Part shown: piece by piece, positions 21,329-37,460 of the stretch
Layout: each line of letters begins with the position of its first letter
Position numbering within the stretch: position 1 is the first letter of the stretch
NCBI RefSeq assembly: GCF_037975245.1
Contig: NC_092575.1
Span: 9,146,001-9,210,000 of the forward strand
Reading direction: 5' to 3'
From: Apostichopus japonicus
Lineage: Eukaryota > Echinodermata > Holothuroidea > Aspidochirotida > Stichopodidae
Length of the DNA: 64,000 nt
Made by a program: the position numbers and the translations under genes
The notes under the pieces: generated by a model
What the model saw: the letters and a program-made list of their open reading frames with translations, nothing else
What the model was told of the DNA's origin: nothing
Databases searched by the model: none

Positions 21329-24300
21329 TTAATCAGTACCGCACTTTCGATAGATCGGTAACGCACATTCATTTAACGGTACCGAACATTCGATTGATCG
21401 ATACCGAACATTGATAGATCGGTACCGCACATTCCATTGATCGATATTGCATATTCGAATTATAGGTAGCACACATTCGATTGATCGGTACCGCACATTC
21501 GATTGATCGGTAACGGACATTCGATAGATGGGTATTGCATATTCGATTGAACATTACCGAACATTTGATTGATCGGTTCCGAACAGTCGATGAACAGGTA
21601 CCGCACATTCGATTGATGGGTATTGCATATTCGATTGAACATTACCGAACATTTTTTTGATCGGTTCCGAACATTCGATGAACAGGTACCGCACATTCGA
21701 TTGATCGGTACCGCAAATTCGATTGATCGGTACCGCACATTCGATTGATCGGTGCCGCACATTCGATTGATCGTTATCGCACATTCGAATGATAGGTACC
21801 ACACATTCGATTAATCAGTACCGCACTTTCGATAGATCGGTAACGCACATTTATTTAACGGTACCGAACATTCGATTGATCGATACCGAACATTGATAGA
21901 TCGGTACCGCACATTCCATTGATCGATATTGCATATTCGAATTATAGGTAGCACACATTCGATTGATCGGTACCGAACATTCGATTGATCGGTATCGCAC
22001 ATTCGATTGATCGGTACCGCACATTCGATTGATCGATACCGAACATTGATAGATCGGTACCGCACATTCCATTGATCGATATTGCATATTCGAATTATAG
22101 GTAGCACACATTCGATTGATCGGTACCGAACATTCGATTGATCGGTATCGCACATTCGATTGATCGGTACCGCACATTCGATTGATCGGTACCGAACATT
22201 TGATTGATCGGTACCGCACATTCGATTGATCGGTAACACATTATAGATAGATCGGTATTGCACATTAGATTGATCGCTACCGAACATTTGATAGATCAGT
22301 GCCGAACATTCGATTGATCGTTATCGCACATTCGAATGATAGGTATCACACATTCGATTAATCAGTACCGCACTTTCGATAGATCGGTAACGCACATTCA
22401 TTTAACGGTACCGAACATTCGAATGATCGGTAACACATTATAGATAGATCGGTATTGCACATTCGAATGATCGGTAACACATTATAGATAGATCGGTATT
22501 GCACATTAGATTGATCGCTACCGAACATTTGATAGATCGGTGCCGAACATTCGATTGATCGTTATCGCACATTCGAATGATAGGTACCACACATTCGATT
22601 AATCAGTACCGCACTTTCGATAGATCGGTAACGCACATTCATTTAACGGTACCGAACATTCGATTGATCGGTACCGAACATTGATAGATCGGTGCCGCAC
22701 ATTCGATTGATCGATATTAATTATAGGTAGCACACATTCGATTGATCGATACCGAACATTCGATTGATCGGTATCGCACTTTCGATTGATCGGTACTGAA
22801 CATTCAATTGATCGAATCCGCACATTCGATTTATCGGTAGCACACATTCGATTGATCGGTACCGCACATTCGATTGATCGGTAACGGACATTCGATTGAT
22901 GGGTATTGCATATTCGATTGAACATTACCGAACATTTTTTTGATCGGTTCCGAACATTCGATGAACAGGTACCGCACATTCGATTGATCGGTACCGCAAA
23001 TTCGATTGATCGGTACCGCACATTCGATTGATCGGTGCCGCACATTCGATTGATCGTTATCGCACATTCGAATGATAGGTACCACACATTCGATTAATCA
23101 GTACCGCACTTTCGATAGATCGGTAACGCACATTTATTTAACGGTACCGAACATTCGATTGATCGATACCGAACATTGATAGATCGGTACCGCACATTCC
23201 ATTGATCGATATTGCATATTCGAATTATAGGTAGCACACATTCGATTGATCGGTACCGAACATTCGATTGATCGGTATCGCACATTCGATTGATCGGTAC
23301 CGCACATTCGATTGATCGATACCGAACATTGATAGATCGGTACCGCACATTCCATTGATCGATATTGCATATTCGAATTATAGGTAGCACACATTCGATT
23401 GATCGGTACCGAACATTCGATTGATCGGTATCGCACATTCGATTGATCGGTACCGCACATTCGATTGATCGGTGCCGCACATTCGATTGATCGTTATCGC
23501 ACATTCGAATGATAGGTACCACACATTCGATTAATCAGTACCGCACTTTCGATAGATCGGTAACGCACATTTATTTAACGGTACCGAACATTCGATTGAT
23601 CGATACCGAACATTGATAGATCGGTACCGCACATTCCATTGATCGATATTGCATATTCGAATTATAGGTAGCACACATTCGATTGATCGGTACCGAACAT
23701 TCGATTGATCGGTATCGCACATTCGATTGATCGGTACCGCACATTCGATTGATCGATACCGAACATTGATAGATCGGTACCGCACATTCCATTGATCGAT
23801 ATTGCATATTCGAATTATAGGTAGCACACATTCGATTGATCGGTACCGAACATTCGATTGATCGGTATCGCACATTCGATTGATCGGTACCGCACATTCG
23901 ATTGATCGGTACCGAACATTTGATTGATCGGTACCGCACATTCGATTGATCGGTAACACATTATAGATAGATCGGTATTGCACATTAGATTGATCGCTAC
24001 CGAACATTTGATAGATCAGTGCCGAACATTCGATTGATCGTTATCGCACATTCGAATGATAGGTATCACACATTCGATTAATCAGTACCGCACTTTCGAT
24101 AGATCGGTAACGCACATTCATTTAACGGTACCGAACATTCGAATGATCGGTAACACATTATAGATAGATCGGTATTGCACATTCGAATGATCGGTAACAC
24201 ATTATAGATAGATCGGTATTGCACATTAGATTGATCGCTACCGAACATTTGATAGATCGGTGCCGAACATTCGATTGATCGTTATCGCACATTCGAATGA

Positions 24301-25330
24301 TAGGTACCACACATTCGATTAATCAGTACCGCACTTTCGATAGATCGGTAACGCACATTCATTTAACGGTACCGAACATTCGATTGATCGGTACCGAACA
24401 TTGATAGATCGGTGCCGCACATTCGATTGATCGATATTAATTATAGGTAGCACACATTCGATTGATCGATACCGAACATTCGATTGATCGGTATCGCACT
24501 TTCGATTGATCGATACTGAACATTCAATTGATCGAATCCGCACATTCGATTTATCGGTAGCACACATTCGATTGATCGGTACCGCACATTCGATTGATCG
24601 GTAACGGACATTCGATTGATGGGTATTGCATATTCGATTGAACATTACCGAACATTTTTTTGATCGGTTCCGAACATTCGATGAACAGGTACCGCACATT
24701 CGATTGATCGGTACCGCAAATTCGATTGATCGGTACCGCACATTCGATTGATCGGTGCCGCACATTCGATTGATCGTTATCGCACATTCGAATGATAGGT
24801 ACCACACATTCGATTAATCAGTACCGCACTTTCGATAGATCGGTAACGCACATTTATTTAACGGTACCGAACATTCGATTGATCGATACCGAACATTGAT
24901 AGATCGGTACCGCACATTCCATTGATCGATATTGCATATTCGAATTATAGGTAGCACACATTCGATTGATCGGTACCGAACATTCGATTGATCGGTATCG
25001 CACATTCGATTGATCGGTACCGCACATTCGATTGATCGATACCGAACATTGATAGATCGGTACCGCACATTCCATTGATCGATATTGCATATTCGAATTA
25101 TAGGTAGCACACATTCGATTGATCGGTACCGAACATTCGATTGATCGGTATCGCACATTCGATTGATCGGTACCGCACATTCGATTGATCGGTACCGAAC
25201 ATTTGATTGATCGGTACCGCACATTCGATTGATCGGTACCGAAAATTGAATTGATCGGTAGCGCACATTCGATTGATCGGTACCGTACATTCGATTGATC
25301 GGTACCGCAAATTCGATTGATCGGTACCGC
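21329..25330 (+). repeat. 1720-bp higher-order repeat in the 22-bp array
   Basis: Long blocks recur exactly 1720 bp apart: 21811-22287 with 23531-24007, 22599-23087 with 24319-24807, and 23094-23522 with the same marks in 24814-25332. Within each, a sub-block with CATTGATAGATCGGTACC, TCGAATTATAGGTAGC and TGATCGATATTGC is itself doubled. 1720 is 78 units plus 4 bp, so some monomers carry small indels. Confidence 0.88.
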
Positions 25331-26075
25331 ATATTCGATTGATCGGTACCGCATATTCGATTGATCGGTACCGCAAATTAGATTGATCGCTACCGCACAT
25401 TCGATTGATTGGTACCGCATATTCGATTTTCGGTACCGAACATTCGATTGATCGGTACTGCACATTCGATTGATCAGTACCGAACATTCGATTGATCGGT
25501 AACACATTATAGATAGATCGGTATTGCACATTAGATTGATCGCTACCGAACATTTGATAGATCGGTGCCGAACATTCGATTGATCGTTATCGCACATTCG
25601 AATGATAGGTACCACACATTCGATTAATCAGTACCGCACTTTCGATAGATCGGTAACGCACATTCATTTAACGGTACCGAACATTCGATTGATCGGTACC
25701 GAACATTGATAGATCGGTGCCGCACTTTCGATTGATCGATATTAATTATAGGTAGCACACATTCGATTGATCGATACCGAACATTCGATTGATCGGTATC
25801 GCACTTTCGATTGATCGGTACTGAACATTCAATTGATCGAATCCGCACATTCGATTTATCGGTAGCACACATTCGATTGATCGGTACCGCACATTCGATT
25901 GATCGGTAACGGACATTCGATTGATGGGTATTGCATATTCGATTGAACATTACCGAACATTTGATTGATCGGTTCCGAACATTCGATGAACAGGTACCGC
26001 ACATTCGATTGATCGGTACCGCAAATTCGATTGATCGGTACCGCACATTCGATTGATCGGTACCGCACATTCGAA

Positions 26076-29000
26076 TTATCGGTACCACACATTCGATTGA
26101 TCGGTACCGCACATTCGAAAGATTGGTACCGCACATTTGATTATTCGGTACCGCACATTTGATTTATCGGTACCGCACATTCCATTCATCGGTACTGCAC
26201 ATTCGATTGATCGGTACGGCACATTCGATTTATCGGTAGCACACATTCGATTGATCGGTACCGCACATTCGATTGATCGGTAACGGACATTCGATTGATG
26301 GGTATTGCATATTAGATTGAACATTACCGAACATTTGATTGATCGGTTCCGAACATTCGATGAACAGGTACCGCACATTCGATTGATTGGTATTGCATAT
26401 TCGATTGAACATTACCGAACATTTTTTTGATCGGTTCCGAACATTCGATGAACAGGTACCGCACATTCGATTGATCGGTACCGCAAATTCGATTGATCGG
26501 TACCGCACATTCGATTGATCGGTACCGCACATTCGAATTATCGGTACCACACATTCGATTGATCGGTACCGCACATTCGAAAGATTGGTACCGCACATTT
26601 GATTCTTCGGTACCGCACATTTGATTTATCGGTACCGCACATTCCATTCATCGGTACTGCACATTCGATTGATCGTTACGGCACATTTGATTTATCGGTA
26701 GCACACATTCGATTGATCGGTACCGCACATTCGATTGATCGGTAACGGACATTCGATTGATGGGTATTGCATATTCGATTGAACATTACCGAACATTTGA
26801 TTGATCGGTTCCGAACATTCTATGAACAGGTACCGCACATTCGATTGATGGGTATTGCATATTCGATTGAACATTACCGAACATTTGATTGATCGGTTCC
26901 GAACATTCGATGAACAGGTACCGCACATTCGATTGATCGGTACAGCACATTCGAATTATCGGTACCACACATTCGATTGATAGGTACCGCAATTTCGATT
27001 GCTTGGTACCGAACATTCGATTGCTCGGTACCAAACATTCGATCAATCCGTAGCGCGAATTCGATTGATCGGTACCGAACATTTGATTGATCGGTACCGC
27101 ATTTTCGATAGATCGGTACCGCATATTCGATTGATCGGTACCAAACATATGATAGATCGGTACCACACATTCGATTGATCGGTACCGATCATTCGATTCA
27201 TTGGTACCGCACATTCGATTGATCTGTGCTGCACATTCGATTGATCGGTATCTTACATTCGATTGGTCGGTATCGCACTTCGATTGATCGTTACCGGACA
27301 TTCGATTGATCGGTATCGCACATTCGATTGATCGGTAACGATGATTCGATTGATCGGTATCGAATATTCGCTTCATTGGTACCGCATATTCGATTAATTG
27401 GAACCACACATTCGATTGATCGGTACCGCACATTTGATTGATGGTATTGCACTTTCGATTTAACATTACCGAACATTCGATGGATCGGTTCCGAAGATTC
27501 GATTAATAGGTACCGCACATATCGATTGATCGGTACCGCACATTCGATTGATCGGTACCGCACATTCTATTTATCGGCCACCGAACATTTGATAGATCGG
27601 TACCGCACATTCGATTGATCGGTACCGCACATTCGAATTATAGGTACCACACATTCGATTGATCAGTACAGCACATTCGATTGATCGGTACCGCACATTC
27701 GATTGATCGGTACCGCACATTCGATTGATGGGTATTGCACATTCGATTGAACATTACCGAACATTCGATGGATCGGTTCCGAAGATTCGATTAATAGATA
27801 CCGCTTATTCGATTCATCGGTACCGCACATTCGATTGATCGGTACCGCACATTCTAGTGTTGATTATTGCACATTCGATTGAACGGTATTGAACATTCGA
27901 TTGATCAGTACAGCACATTCGATTGATCGGTACCGAACATTACATTGATCGTTACCGAACATTCGAATGATGGGTATCTCACTTTCGATTGAACGGAACC
28001 GAACATTCGATTTATCGCCACCGAACATTTGATAGATCGGTATCGCACATTCGATTTATCGGTACCGCACATTCGAATTATAGGTACCACACATTCGATT
28101 GATCAGTACAGCACATTCGATTGATCGGTACCGCACATTCGATTGATCGGTACCGCACATTTGATTGATGGTATTGCACTTTCGATTTAACATTACCGAA
28201 CATTCGATGGATCGGTTCCGAAGATTCGATTAATAGGTACCGCACATATCGATTGATCGGTAACGCACATTCGATTGATCGGTACCGCACATTCTATTTA
28301 TCGGCCACCGAACATTTGATAGATCGGTACCGCACATTCGATTGATCGGTACCGCACATTCGAATTATAGGTACCACACATTCGATTGATCAGTACAGCA
28401 CATTCGATTGATCGGTACCGCACATTCGATTGATGGGTATTGCACATTCGATTGAACATTACCGAACATTCGATGGATCGGTTCCGAAGATTCGATTAAT
28501 AGGTACCGCTTATTCGATTCATCGGTACCGCACATTCGATTGATCGGTACCGCACATTCTAGTGTTGATTATTGCACATTCGATTGAACGGTATTGAACA
28601 TTCGATTGATCAGTACAGCACATTCGATTGATCGGTACCGAACATTACATTGATCGTTACCGAACATTCGAATGATGGGTATCTCACTTTCGATTGGACG
28701 GAACCGAACATTCGATTTATCGCCACCGAACATTTGATAGATCGGTATCGCACATTCGATTGATCGGTACTGCACATTCGAATTATAGGTATCACAAATT
28801 CGATTGATCAGTATTGCACTATCGATTGATCGGTACCGCACATTCGATTGATCGGTACCGCATATTCGATTTTCGGTACCGAACATTCGATTGATCGGTA
28901 CTGCACATTCGATTGATCAGTACCGAACATTCGATTGATCGGTAACACATTATAGATAGATCGGTATTGCACATTAGATTGATCGCTACCGAACATTTGA

Positions 29001-32000
29001 TAGATCGGTGCCGAACATTCGATTGATCGTTATCGCACATTCGAATGATAGGTACCACACATTCGATTAATCAGTACCGCACTTTCGATAGATCGGTAAC
29101 GCACATTCATTTAACGGTACCGAACATTCGATTGATCGGTACCGAACATTGATAGATCGGTGCCGCACTTTCGATTGATCGATATTAATTATAGGTAGCA
29201 CACATTCGATTGATCGATACCGAACATTCGATTGATCGGTATCGCACTTTCGATTGATCGGTACTGAACATTCAATTGATCGAATCCGCACATTCGATTT
29301 ATCGGTAGCACACATTCGATTGATCGGTAACGGACATTCGATTGATGGGTATTGCATATTCGATTGAACATTACCGAACATTTGATTGATCGGTTCCGAA
29401 CATTGATAGATCGGTGCCGCACTTTCGATTGATCGATATTAATTATAGGTAGCACACATTCGATTGATCGATACCGAACATTCGATTGATCGGTATCGCA
29501 CTTTCGATTGATCGGTACTGAACATTCAATTGATCGAATCCGCACATTCGATTGATCGGTACCGCACATTCGATTGATCGGTAACGGACATTCGATTGAT
29601 GGGTATTGCATATTCGATTGAACATTACCGAACATTTGATTGATCGGTTCCGAACATTCGATGAACAGGTACCGCACATTCGATTGATCGGTACCGCAAA
29701 TTCGATTGATCGGTACCGCACATTCGATTGATCGGTACCGCACATTCGAATTATCGGTACCACACATTCGATTGATCGGTACCGCACATTCGAAAGATTG
29801 GTACCGCACATTTGATTATTCGGTACCGCACATTTGATTTATCGGTACCGCACATTCCATTCATCGGTACTGCACATTCGATTGATCGGTACGGCACATT
29901 CGATTTATCGGTAGCACACATTCGATTGATCGGTACCGCACATTCGATTGATCGGTAACGGACATTCGATTGATGGGTATTGCATATTAGATTGAACATT
30001 ACCGAACATTTGATTGATCGGTTCCGAACATTCGATGAACAGGTACCGCACATTCGATTGATTGGTATTGCATATTCGATTGAACATTACCGAACATTTT
30101 TTTGATCGGTTCCGAACATTCGATGAACAGGTACCGCACATTCGATTGATCGGTACCGCAAATTCGATTGATCGGTACCGCACATTCGATTGATCGGTAC
30201 CGCACATTCGAATTATCGGTACCACACATTCGATTGATCGGTACCGCACATTCGAAAGATTGGTACCGCACATTTGATTCTTCGGTACCGCACATTTGAT
30301 TTATCGGTACCGCACATTCCATTCATCGGTACTGCACATTCGATTGATCGTTACGGCACATTTGATTTATCGGTAGCACACATTCGATTGATCGGTACCG
30401 CACATTCCATTGATCGGTAACGGACATTCGATTGATGGGTATTGCATATTCGATTGAACATTACCGAACATTTGATTGATCGGTTCCGAACATTCTATGA
30501 ACAGGTACCGCACATTCGATTGATGGGTATTGCATATTCGATTGAACATTACCGAACATTTGATTGATCGGTTCCGAACATTCGATGAACAGGTACCGCA
30601 CATTCGATTGATCGGTACAGCACATTCGAATTATCGGTACCACACATTCGATTGATAGGTACCGCAATTTCGATTGCTTGGTACCGAACATTCGATTGCT
30701 CGGTACCAAACATTCGATCAATCCGTAGCGCGAATTCGATTGATCGGTACCGAACATTTGATTGATCGGTACCGCATTTTCGATAGATCGGTACCGCATA
30801 TTCGATTGATCGGTACCAAACATATGATAGATCGGTACCACACATTCGATTGATCGGTACCGATCATTCGATTCATTGGTACCGCACATTCGATTGATCT
30901 GTGCTGCACATTCGATTGATCGGTAACGCACATTCGATTGGTCGGTATCGCACTTCGATTGATCGTTACCGGACATTCGATTGATCGGTATCGCACATTC
31001 GATTGATCGGTAACGATGATTCGATTGATCGGTATCGAATATTCGCTTCATTGGTACCGCATATTCGATTAATTGGAACCACACATTCGATTGATCGGTA
31101 CCGCACATTTGATTGATGGTATTGCACTTTCGATTTAACATTACCGAACATTCGATGGATCGGTTCCGAAGATTCGATTAATAGGTACCGCACATATCGA
31201 TTGATCGGTACCGCACATTCGATTGATCGGTACCGCACATTCTATTTATCGGCCACCGAACATTTGATAGATCGGTACCGCACATTCGATTGATCGGTAC
31301 CGCACATTCGAATTATAGGTACCACACATTCGATTGATCAGTACAGCACATTCGATTGATCGGTACCGCACATTCGATTGATCGGTACCGCACATTCGAT
31401 TGATGGGTATTGCACATTCGATTGAACATTACCGAACATTCGATGGATCGGTTCCGAAGATTCGATTAATAGATACCGCTTATTCGATTCATCGGTACCG
31501 CACATTCGATTGATCGGTACCGCACATTCTAGTGTTGATTATTGCACATTCGATTGAACGGTATTGAACATTCGATTGATCAGTACAGCACATTCGATTG
31601 ATCGGTACCGAACATTACATTGATCGTTACCGAACATTCGAATGATGGGTATCTCACTTTCGATTGAACGGAACCGAACATTCGATTTATCGCCACCGAA
31701 CATTTGATAGATCGGTATCGCACATTCGATTTATCGGTACCGCACATTCGAATTATAGGTACCACACATTCGATTGATCAGTACAGCACATTCGATTGAT
31801 CGGTACCGCACATTCGATTGATCGGTACCGCACATTTGACTGATGGTATTGCACTTTCGATTTAACATTACCGAACATTCGATGGATCGGTTCCGAAGAT
31901 TCGATTAATAGGTACCGCACATATCGATTGATCGGTAACGCACATTCGATTGATCGGTACCGCACATTCTATTTATCGGCCACCGAACATTTGATAGATC

Positions 32001-35000
32001 GGTACCGCACATTCGATTGATCGGTACCGCACATTCGAATTATAGGTACCACACATTCGATTGATCAGTACAGCACATTCGATTGATCGGTACCGCACAT
32101 TCGATTGATGGGTATTGCACATTCGATTGAACATTACCGAACATTCGATGGATCGGTTCCGAAGATTCGATTAATAGGTACCGCTTATTCGATTCATCGG
32201 TACCGCACATTCGATTGATCGGTACCGCACATTCTAGTGTTGATTATTGCACATTCGATTGAACGGTATTGAACATTCGATTGATCAGTACAGCACATTC
32301 GATTGATCGGTACCGAACATTACATTGATCGTTACCGAACATTCGAATGATGGGTATCTCACTTTCGATTGGACGGAACCGAACATTCGATTTATCGCCA
32401 CCGAACATTTGATAGATCGGTATCGCACATTCGATTGATCGGTACTGCACATTCGAATTATAGGTATCACAAATTCGATTGATCAGTATTGCACTATCGA
32501 TTGATCGGTACCGCACATTCGATTGATCGGTACCGCATATTCGATTTTCGGTACCGAACATTCGATTGATCGGTACTGCACATTCGATTGATCAGTACCG
32601 AACATTCGATTGATCGGTAACACATTATAGATAGATCGGTATTGCACATTAGATTGATCGCTACCGAACATTTGATAGATCGGTGCCGAACATTCGATTG
32701 ATCGTTATCGCACATTCGAATGATAGGTACCACACATTCGATTAATCAGTACCGCACTTTCGATAGATCGGTAACGCACATTCATTTAACGGTACCGAAC
32801 ATTCGATTGATCGGTACCGAACATTGATAGATCGGTGCCGCACTTTCGATTGATCGATATTAATTATAGGTAGCACACATTCGATTGATCGATACCGAAC
32901 ATTCGATTGATCGGTATCGCACTTTCGATTGATCGGTACTGAACATTCAATTGATCGAATCCGCACATTCGATTTATCGGTAGCACACATTCGATTGATC
33001 GGTAACGGACATTCGATTGATGGGTATTGCATATTCGATTGAACATTACCGAACATTTGATTGATCGGTTCCGAACATTGATAGATCGGTGCCGCACTTT
33101 CGATTGATCGATATTAATTATAGGTAGCACACATTCGATTGATCGATACCGAACATTCGATTGATCGGTATCGCACTTTCGATTGATCGGTACTGAACAT
33201 TCAATTGATCGAATCCGCACATTCGATTGATCGGTACCGCACATTCGATTGATCGGTAACGGACATTCGATTGATGGGTATTGCATATTCGATTGAACAT
33301 TACCGAACATTTGATTGATCGGTTCCGAACATTCGATGAACAGGTACCGCACATTCGATTGATCGGTACCGCAAATTCGATTGATCGGTACCGCACATTC
33401 GATTGATCGGTACCGCACATTCGAATTATCGGTACCACACATTCGATTGATCGGTACCGCACATTCGAAAGATTGGTACCGCACATTTGATTATTCGGTA
33501 CCGCACATTTGATTTATCGGTACCGCACATTCCATTCATCGGTACTGCACATTCGATTGATCGGTACGGCACATTCGATTTATCGGTAGCACACATTCGA
33601 TTGATCGGTACCGCACATTCGATTGATCGGTAACGGACATTCGATTGATGGGTATTGCATATTAGATTGAACATTACCGAACATTTGATTGATCGGTTCC
33701 GAACATTCGATGAACAGGTACCGCACATTCGATTGATTGGTATTGCATATTCGATTGAACATTACCGAACATTTTTTTGATCGGTTCCGAACATTCGATG
33801 AACAGGTACCGCACATTCGATTGATCGGTACCGCAAATTCGATTGATCGGTACCGCACATTCGATTGATCGGTACCGCACATTCGAATTATCGGTACCAC
33901 ACATTCGATTGATCGGTACCGCACATTCGAAAGATTGGTACCGCACATTTGATTCTTCGGTACCGCACATTTGATTTATCGGTACCGCACATTCCATTCA
34001 TCGGTACTGCACATTCGATTGATCGTTACGGCACATTTGATTTATCGGTAGCACACATTCGATTGATCGGTACCGCACATTCCATTGATCGGTAACGGAC
34101 ATTCGATTGATGGGTATTGCATATTCGATTGAACATTACCGAACATTTGATTGATCGGTTCCGAACATTCTATGAACAGGTACCGCACATTCGATTGATG
34201 GGTATTGCATATTCGATTGAACATTACCGAACATTTGATTGATCGGTTCCGAACATTCGATGAACAGGTACCGCACATTCGATTGATCGGTACAGCACAT
34301 TCGAATTATCGGTACCACACATTCGATTGATAGGTACCGCAATTTCGATTGCTTGGTACCGAACATTCGATTGCTCGGTACCAAACATTCGATCAATCCG
34401 TAGCGCGAATTCGATTGATCGGTACCGAACATTTGATTGATCGGTACCGCATTTTCGATAGATCGGTACCGCATATTCGATTGATCGGTACCAAACATAT
34501 GATAGATCGGTACCACACATTCGATTGATCGGTACCGATCATTCGATTCATTGGTACCGCACATTCGATTGATCTGTGCTGCACATTCGATTGATCGGTA
34601 TCTTACATTCGATTGGTCGGTATCGCACTTCGATTGATCGTTACCGGACATTCGATTGATCGGTATCGCACATTCGATTGATCGGTAACGATGATTCGAT
34701 TGATCGGTATCGAATATTCGCTTCATTGGTACCGCATATTCGATTAATTGGAACCACACATTCGATTGATCGGTACCGCACATTTGATTGATGGTATTGC
34801 ACTTTCGATTTAACATTACCGAACATTCGATGGATCGGTTCCGAAGATTCGATTAATAGGTACCGCACATATCGATTGATCGGTACCGCACATTCGATTG
34901 ATCGGTACCGCACATTCTATTTATCGGCCACCGAACATTTGATAGATCGGTACCGCACATTCGATTGATCGGTACCGCACATTCGAATTATAGGTACCAC

Positions 35001-35640
35001 ACATTCGATTGATCAGTACAGCACATTCGATTGATCGGTACCGCACATTCGATTGATCGGTACCGCACATTCGATTGATGGGTATTGCACATTCGATTGA
35101 ACATTACCGAACATTCGATGGATCGGTTCCGAAGATTCGATTAATAGATACCGCTTATTCGATTCATCGGTACCGCACATTCGATTGATCGGTACCGCAC
35201 ATTCTAGTGTTGATTATTGCACATTCGATTGAACGGTATTGAACATTCGATTGATCAGTACAGCACATTCGATTGATCGGTACCGAACATTACATTGATC
35301 GTTACCGAACATTCGAATGATGGGTATCTCACTTTCGATTGAACGGAACCGAACATTCGATTTATCGCCACCGAACATTTGATAGATCGGTATCGCACAT
35401 TCGATTTATCGGTACCGCACATTCGAATTATAGGTACCACACATTCGATTGATCAGTACAGCACATTCGATTGATCGGTACCGCACATTCGATTGATCGG
35501 TACCGCACATTTGACTGATGGTATTGCACTTTCGATTTAACATTACCGAACATTCGATGGATCGGTTCCGAAGATTCGATTAATAGGTACCGCACATATC
35601 GATTGATCGGTAACGCACATTCGATTGATCGGTACCGCAC
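26076..35640 (+). repeat. 3675-bp higher-order repeat in the 22-bp array
   Basis: 26076-28290 recurs at 29751-31965 and 33426-35640, and 28569-29811 recurs at 32244-33486, all at exactly 3675 bp (167 units plus 1). Copies are near-identical with sparse substitutions. A related but shorter version (offset ~3437) lies just upstream, around 25424-28861. Parts are also shared with 20080-20465 at the left end of the array. Confidence 0.9.
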
Positions 35641-36288
35641 ATTCTATTTATCGGCCACCGAACATTTGATAGATCGGTACCGCACATTCTATTTATCGGC
35701 CACCGAACATTTGATAGATCGGTACCACACATTCGATTGATCAGTACAGCACATTCGATTGATCGGTACCGCACATTCGATTGATGGGTATTGCACATTC
35801 GATTGAACATTACCGAACATTCGATGGATCGGTTCCGAAGATTCGATTAATAGGTACCGCTTATTCGATTCATCGGTACCGCACATTCGATTGATCGGTA
35901 CCGCACATTCTAGTGTTGATTATTGCACATTCGATTGAACGGTATTGAACATTCGATTGATCAGTACAGCACATTCGATTGATCGGTACCGAACATTACA
36001 TTGATCGTTACCGAACATTCGAATGATGGGTATCTCACTTTCGATTGGACGGAACCGAACATTCGATTTATCGCCACCGAACATTTGATAGATCGGTATC
36101 GCACATTCGATTGATCGGTACTGCACATTCGAATTATAGGTATCACAAATTCGATTGATCAGTATTGCACTATCGATTGATCGGTAACGCACATTCGATT
36201 GATCGGTACCGCACATTCTATTTATCGGCCACCGAACATTTGATAGATCGGTACCGCACATTCGATTGATCGGTACCACACATTCGAA

Positions 36289-37460
36289 TTATAGGTACCA
36301 CACATTCGATTGATCGGTACCGCACATTCGAAAGATTGGTACCGCACATTTGATTATTCGGTACCGCACATTCGATTTATCGGTACCGCACATTCCATTC
36401 ATCGGTACTGCACATTCGATTGATCGGTACGGCACATTCGATTTATCGGTAGCACACATTCGATTGATCGGTACCGCACATTCGATTGATCGGTAACGGA
36501 CATTCGATTGATGGGTATTGCATATTAGATTGAACATTACCGAACATTTGATTGATCGGTTCCGAACATTCGATGAACAGGTACCGAACATTCGATTGAT
36601 TGGTATTGCATATTCGATTGAACATTACCGAACATTTTTTTGATCGGTTCCGAACATTCGATGAACAGGTACCGCACATTCGATTGATCGGTACCGCAAA
36701 TTCGATTGATCGGTACCGCACATTCGATTGATCGGTACCGCACATTCGAATTATCGGTACCACACATTCGATTGATCGGTACCGCACATTCGAAAGATTG
36801 GTACCGCACATTTGATTATTCGGTACCGCACATTCGATTTATCGGTACCGCACATTCCATTCATCGGTACTGCACATTCGATTGATCGGTACGGCACATT
36901 CGATTTATCGGTAGCACACATTCGATTGATCGGTACCGCACATTCGATTGATCGGTAACGGACATTCGATTGATGGGTATTGCATATTAGATTGAACATT
37001 ACCGAACATTTGATTGATCGGTTCCGAACATTCGATGAACAGGTACCGAACATTCGATTGATTGGTATTGCATATTCGATTGAACATTACCGAACATTTT
37101 TTTGATCGGTTCCGAACATTCGATGAACAGGTACCGCACATTCGATTGATCGGTACCGCAAATTCGATTGATCGGTACCGCACATTCGATTGATCGGTAC
37201 CGCACATTCGAATTATCGGTACCACACATTCGATTGATCGGTACCGCACATTCGAAAGATTGGTACCGCACATTTGATTATTCGGTACCGCACATTTGAT
37301 TTATCGGTACCGCACATTCCATTCATCGGTACTGCACATTCGATTGATCGGTACGGCACATTCGATTTATCGGTAGCACACATTCGATTGATCGGTACCG
37401 CACATTCGATTGATCGGTAACGGACATTCGATTGATGGGTATTGCATATTCGATTGAACA
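36289..37460 (+). repeat. 462-bp (21-unit) repeat in the 22-bp array
   Basis: 36289-36591 recurs at 36751-37053 and 36443-36811 at 36905-37273, both at exactly 462 bp, 21 x 22. A third partial copy begins near 37213. The block derives from the same monomer series as part of the 3675-bp repeat. Confidence 0.87.
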
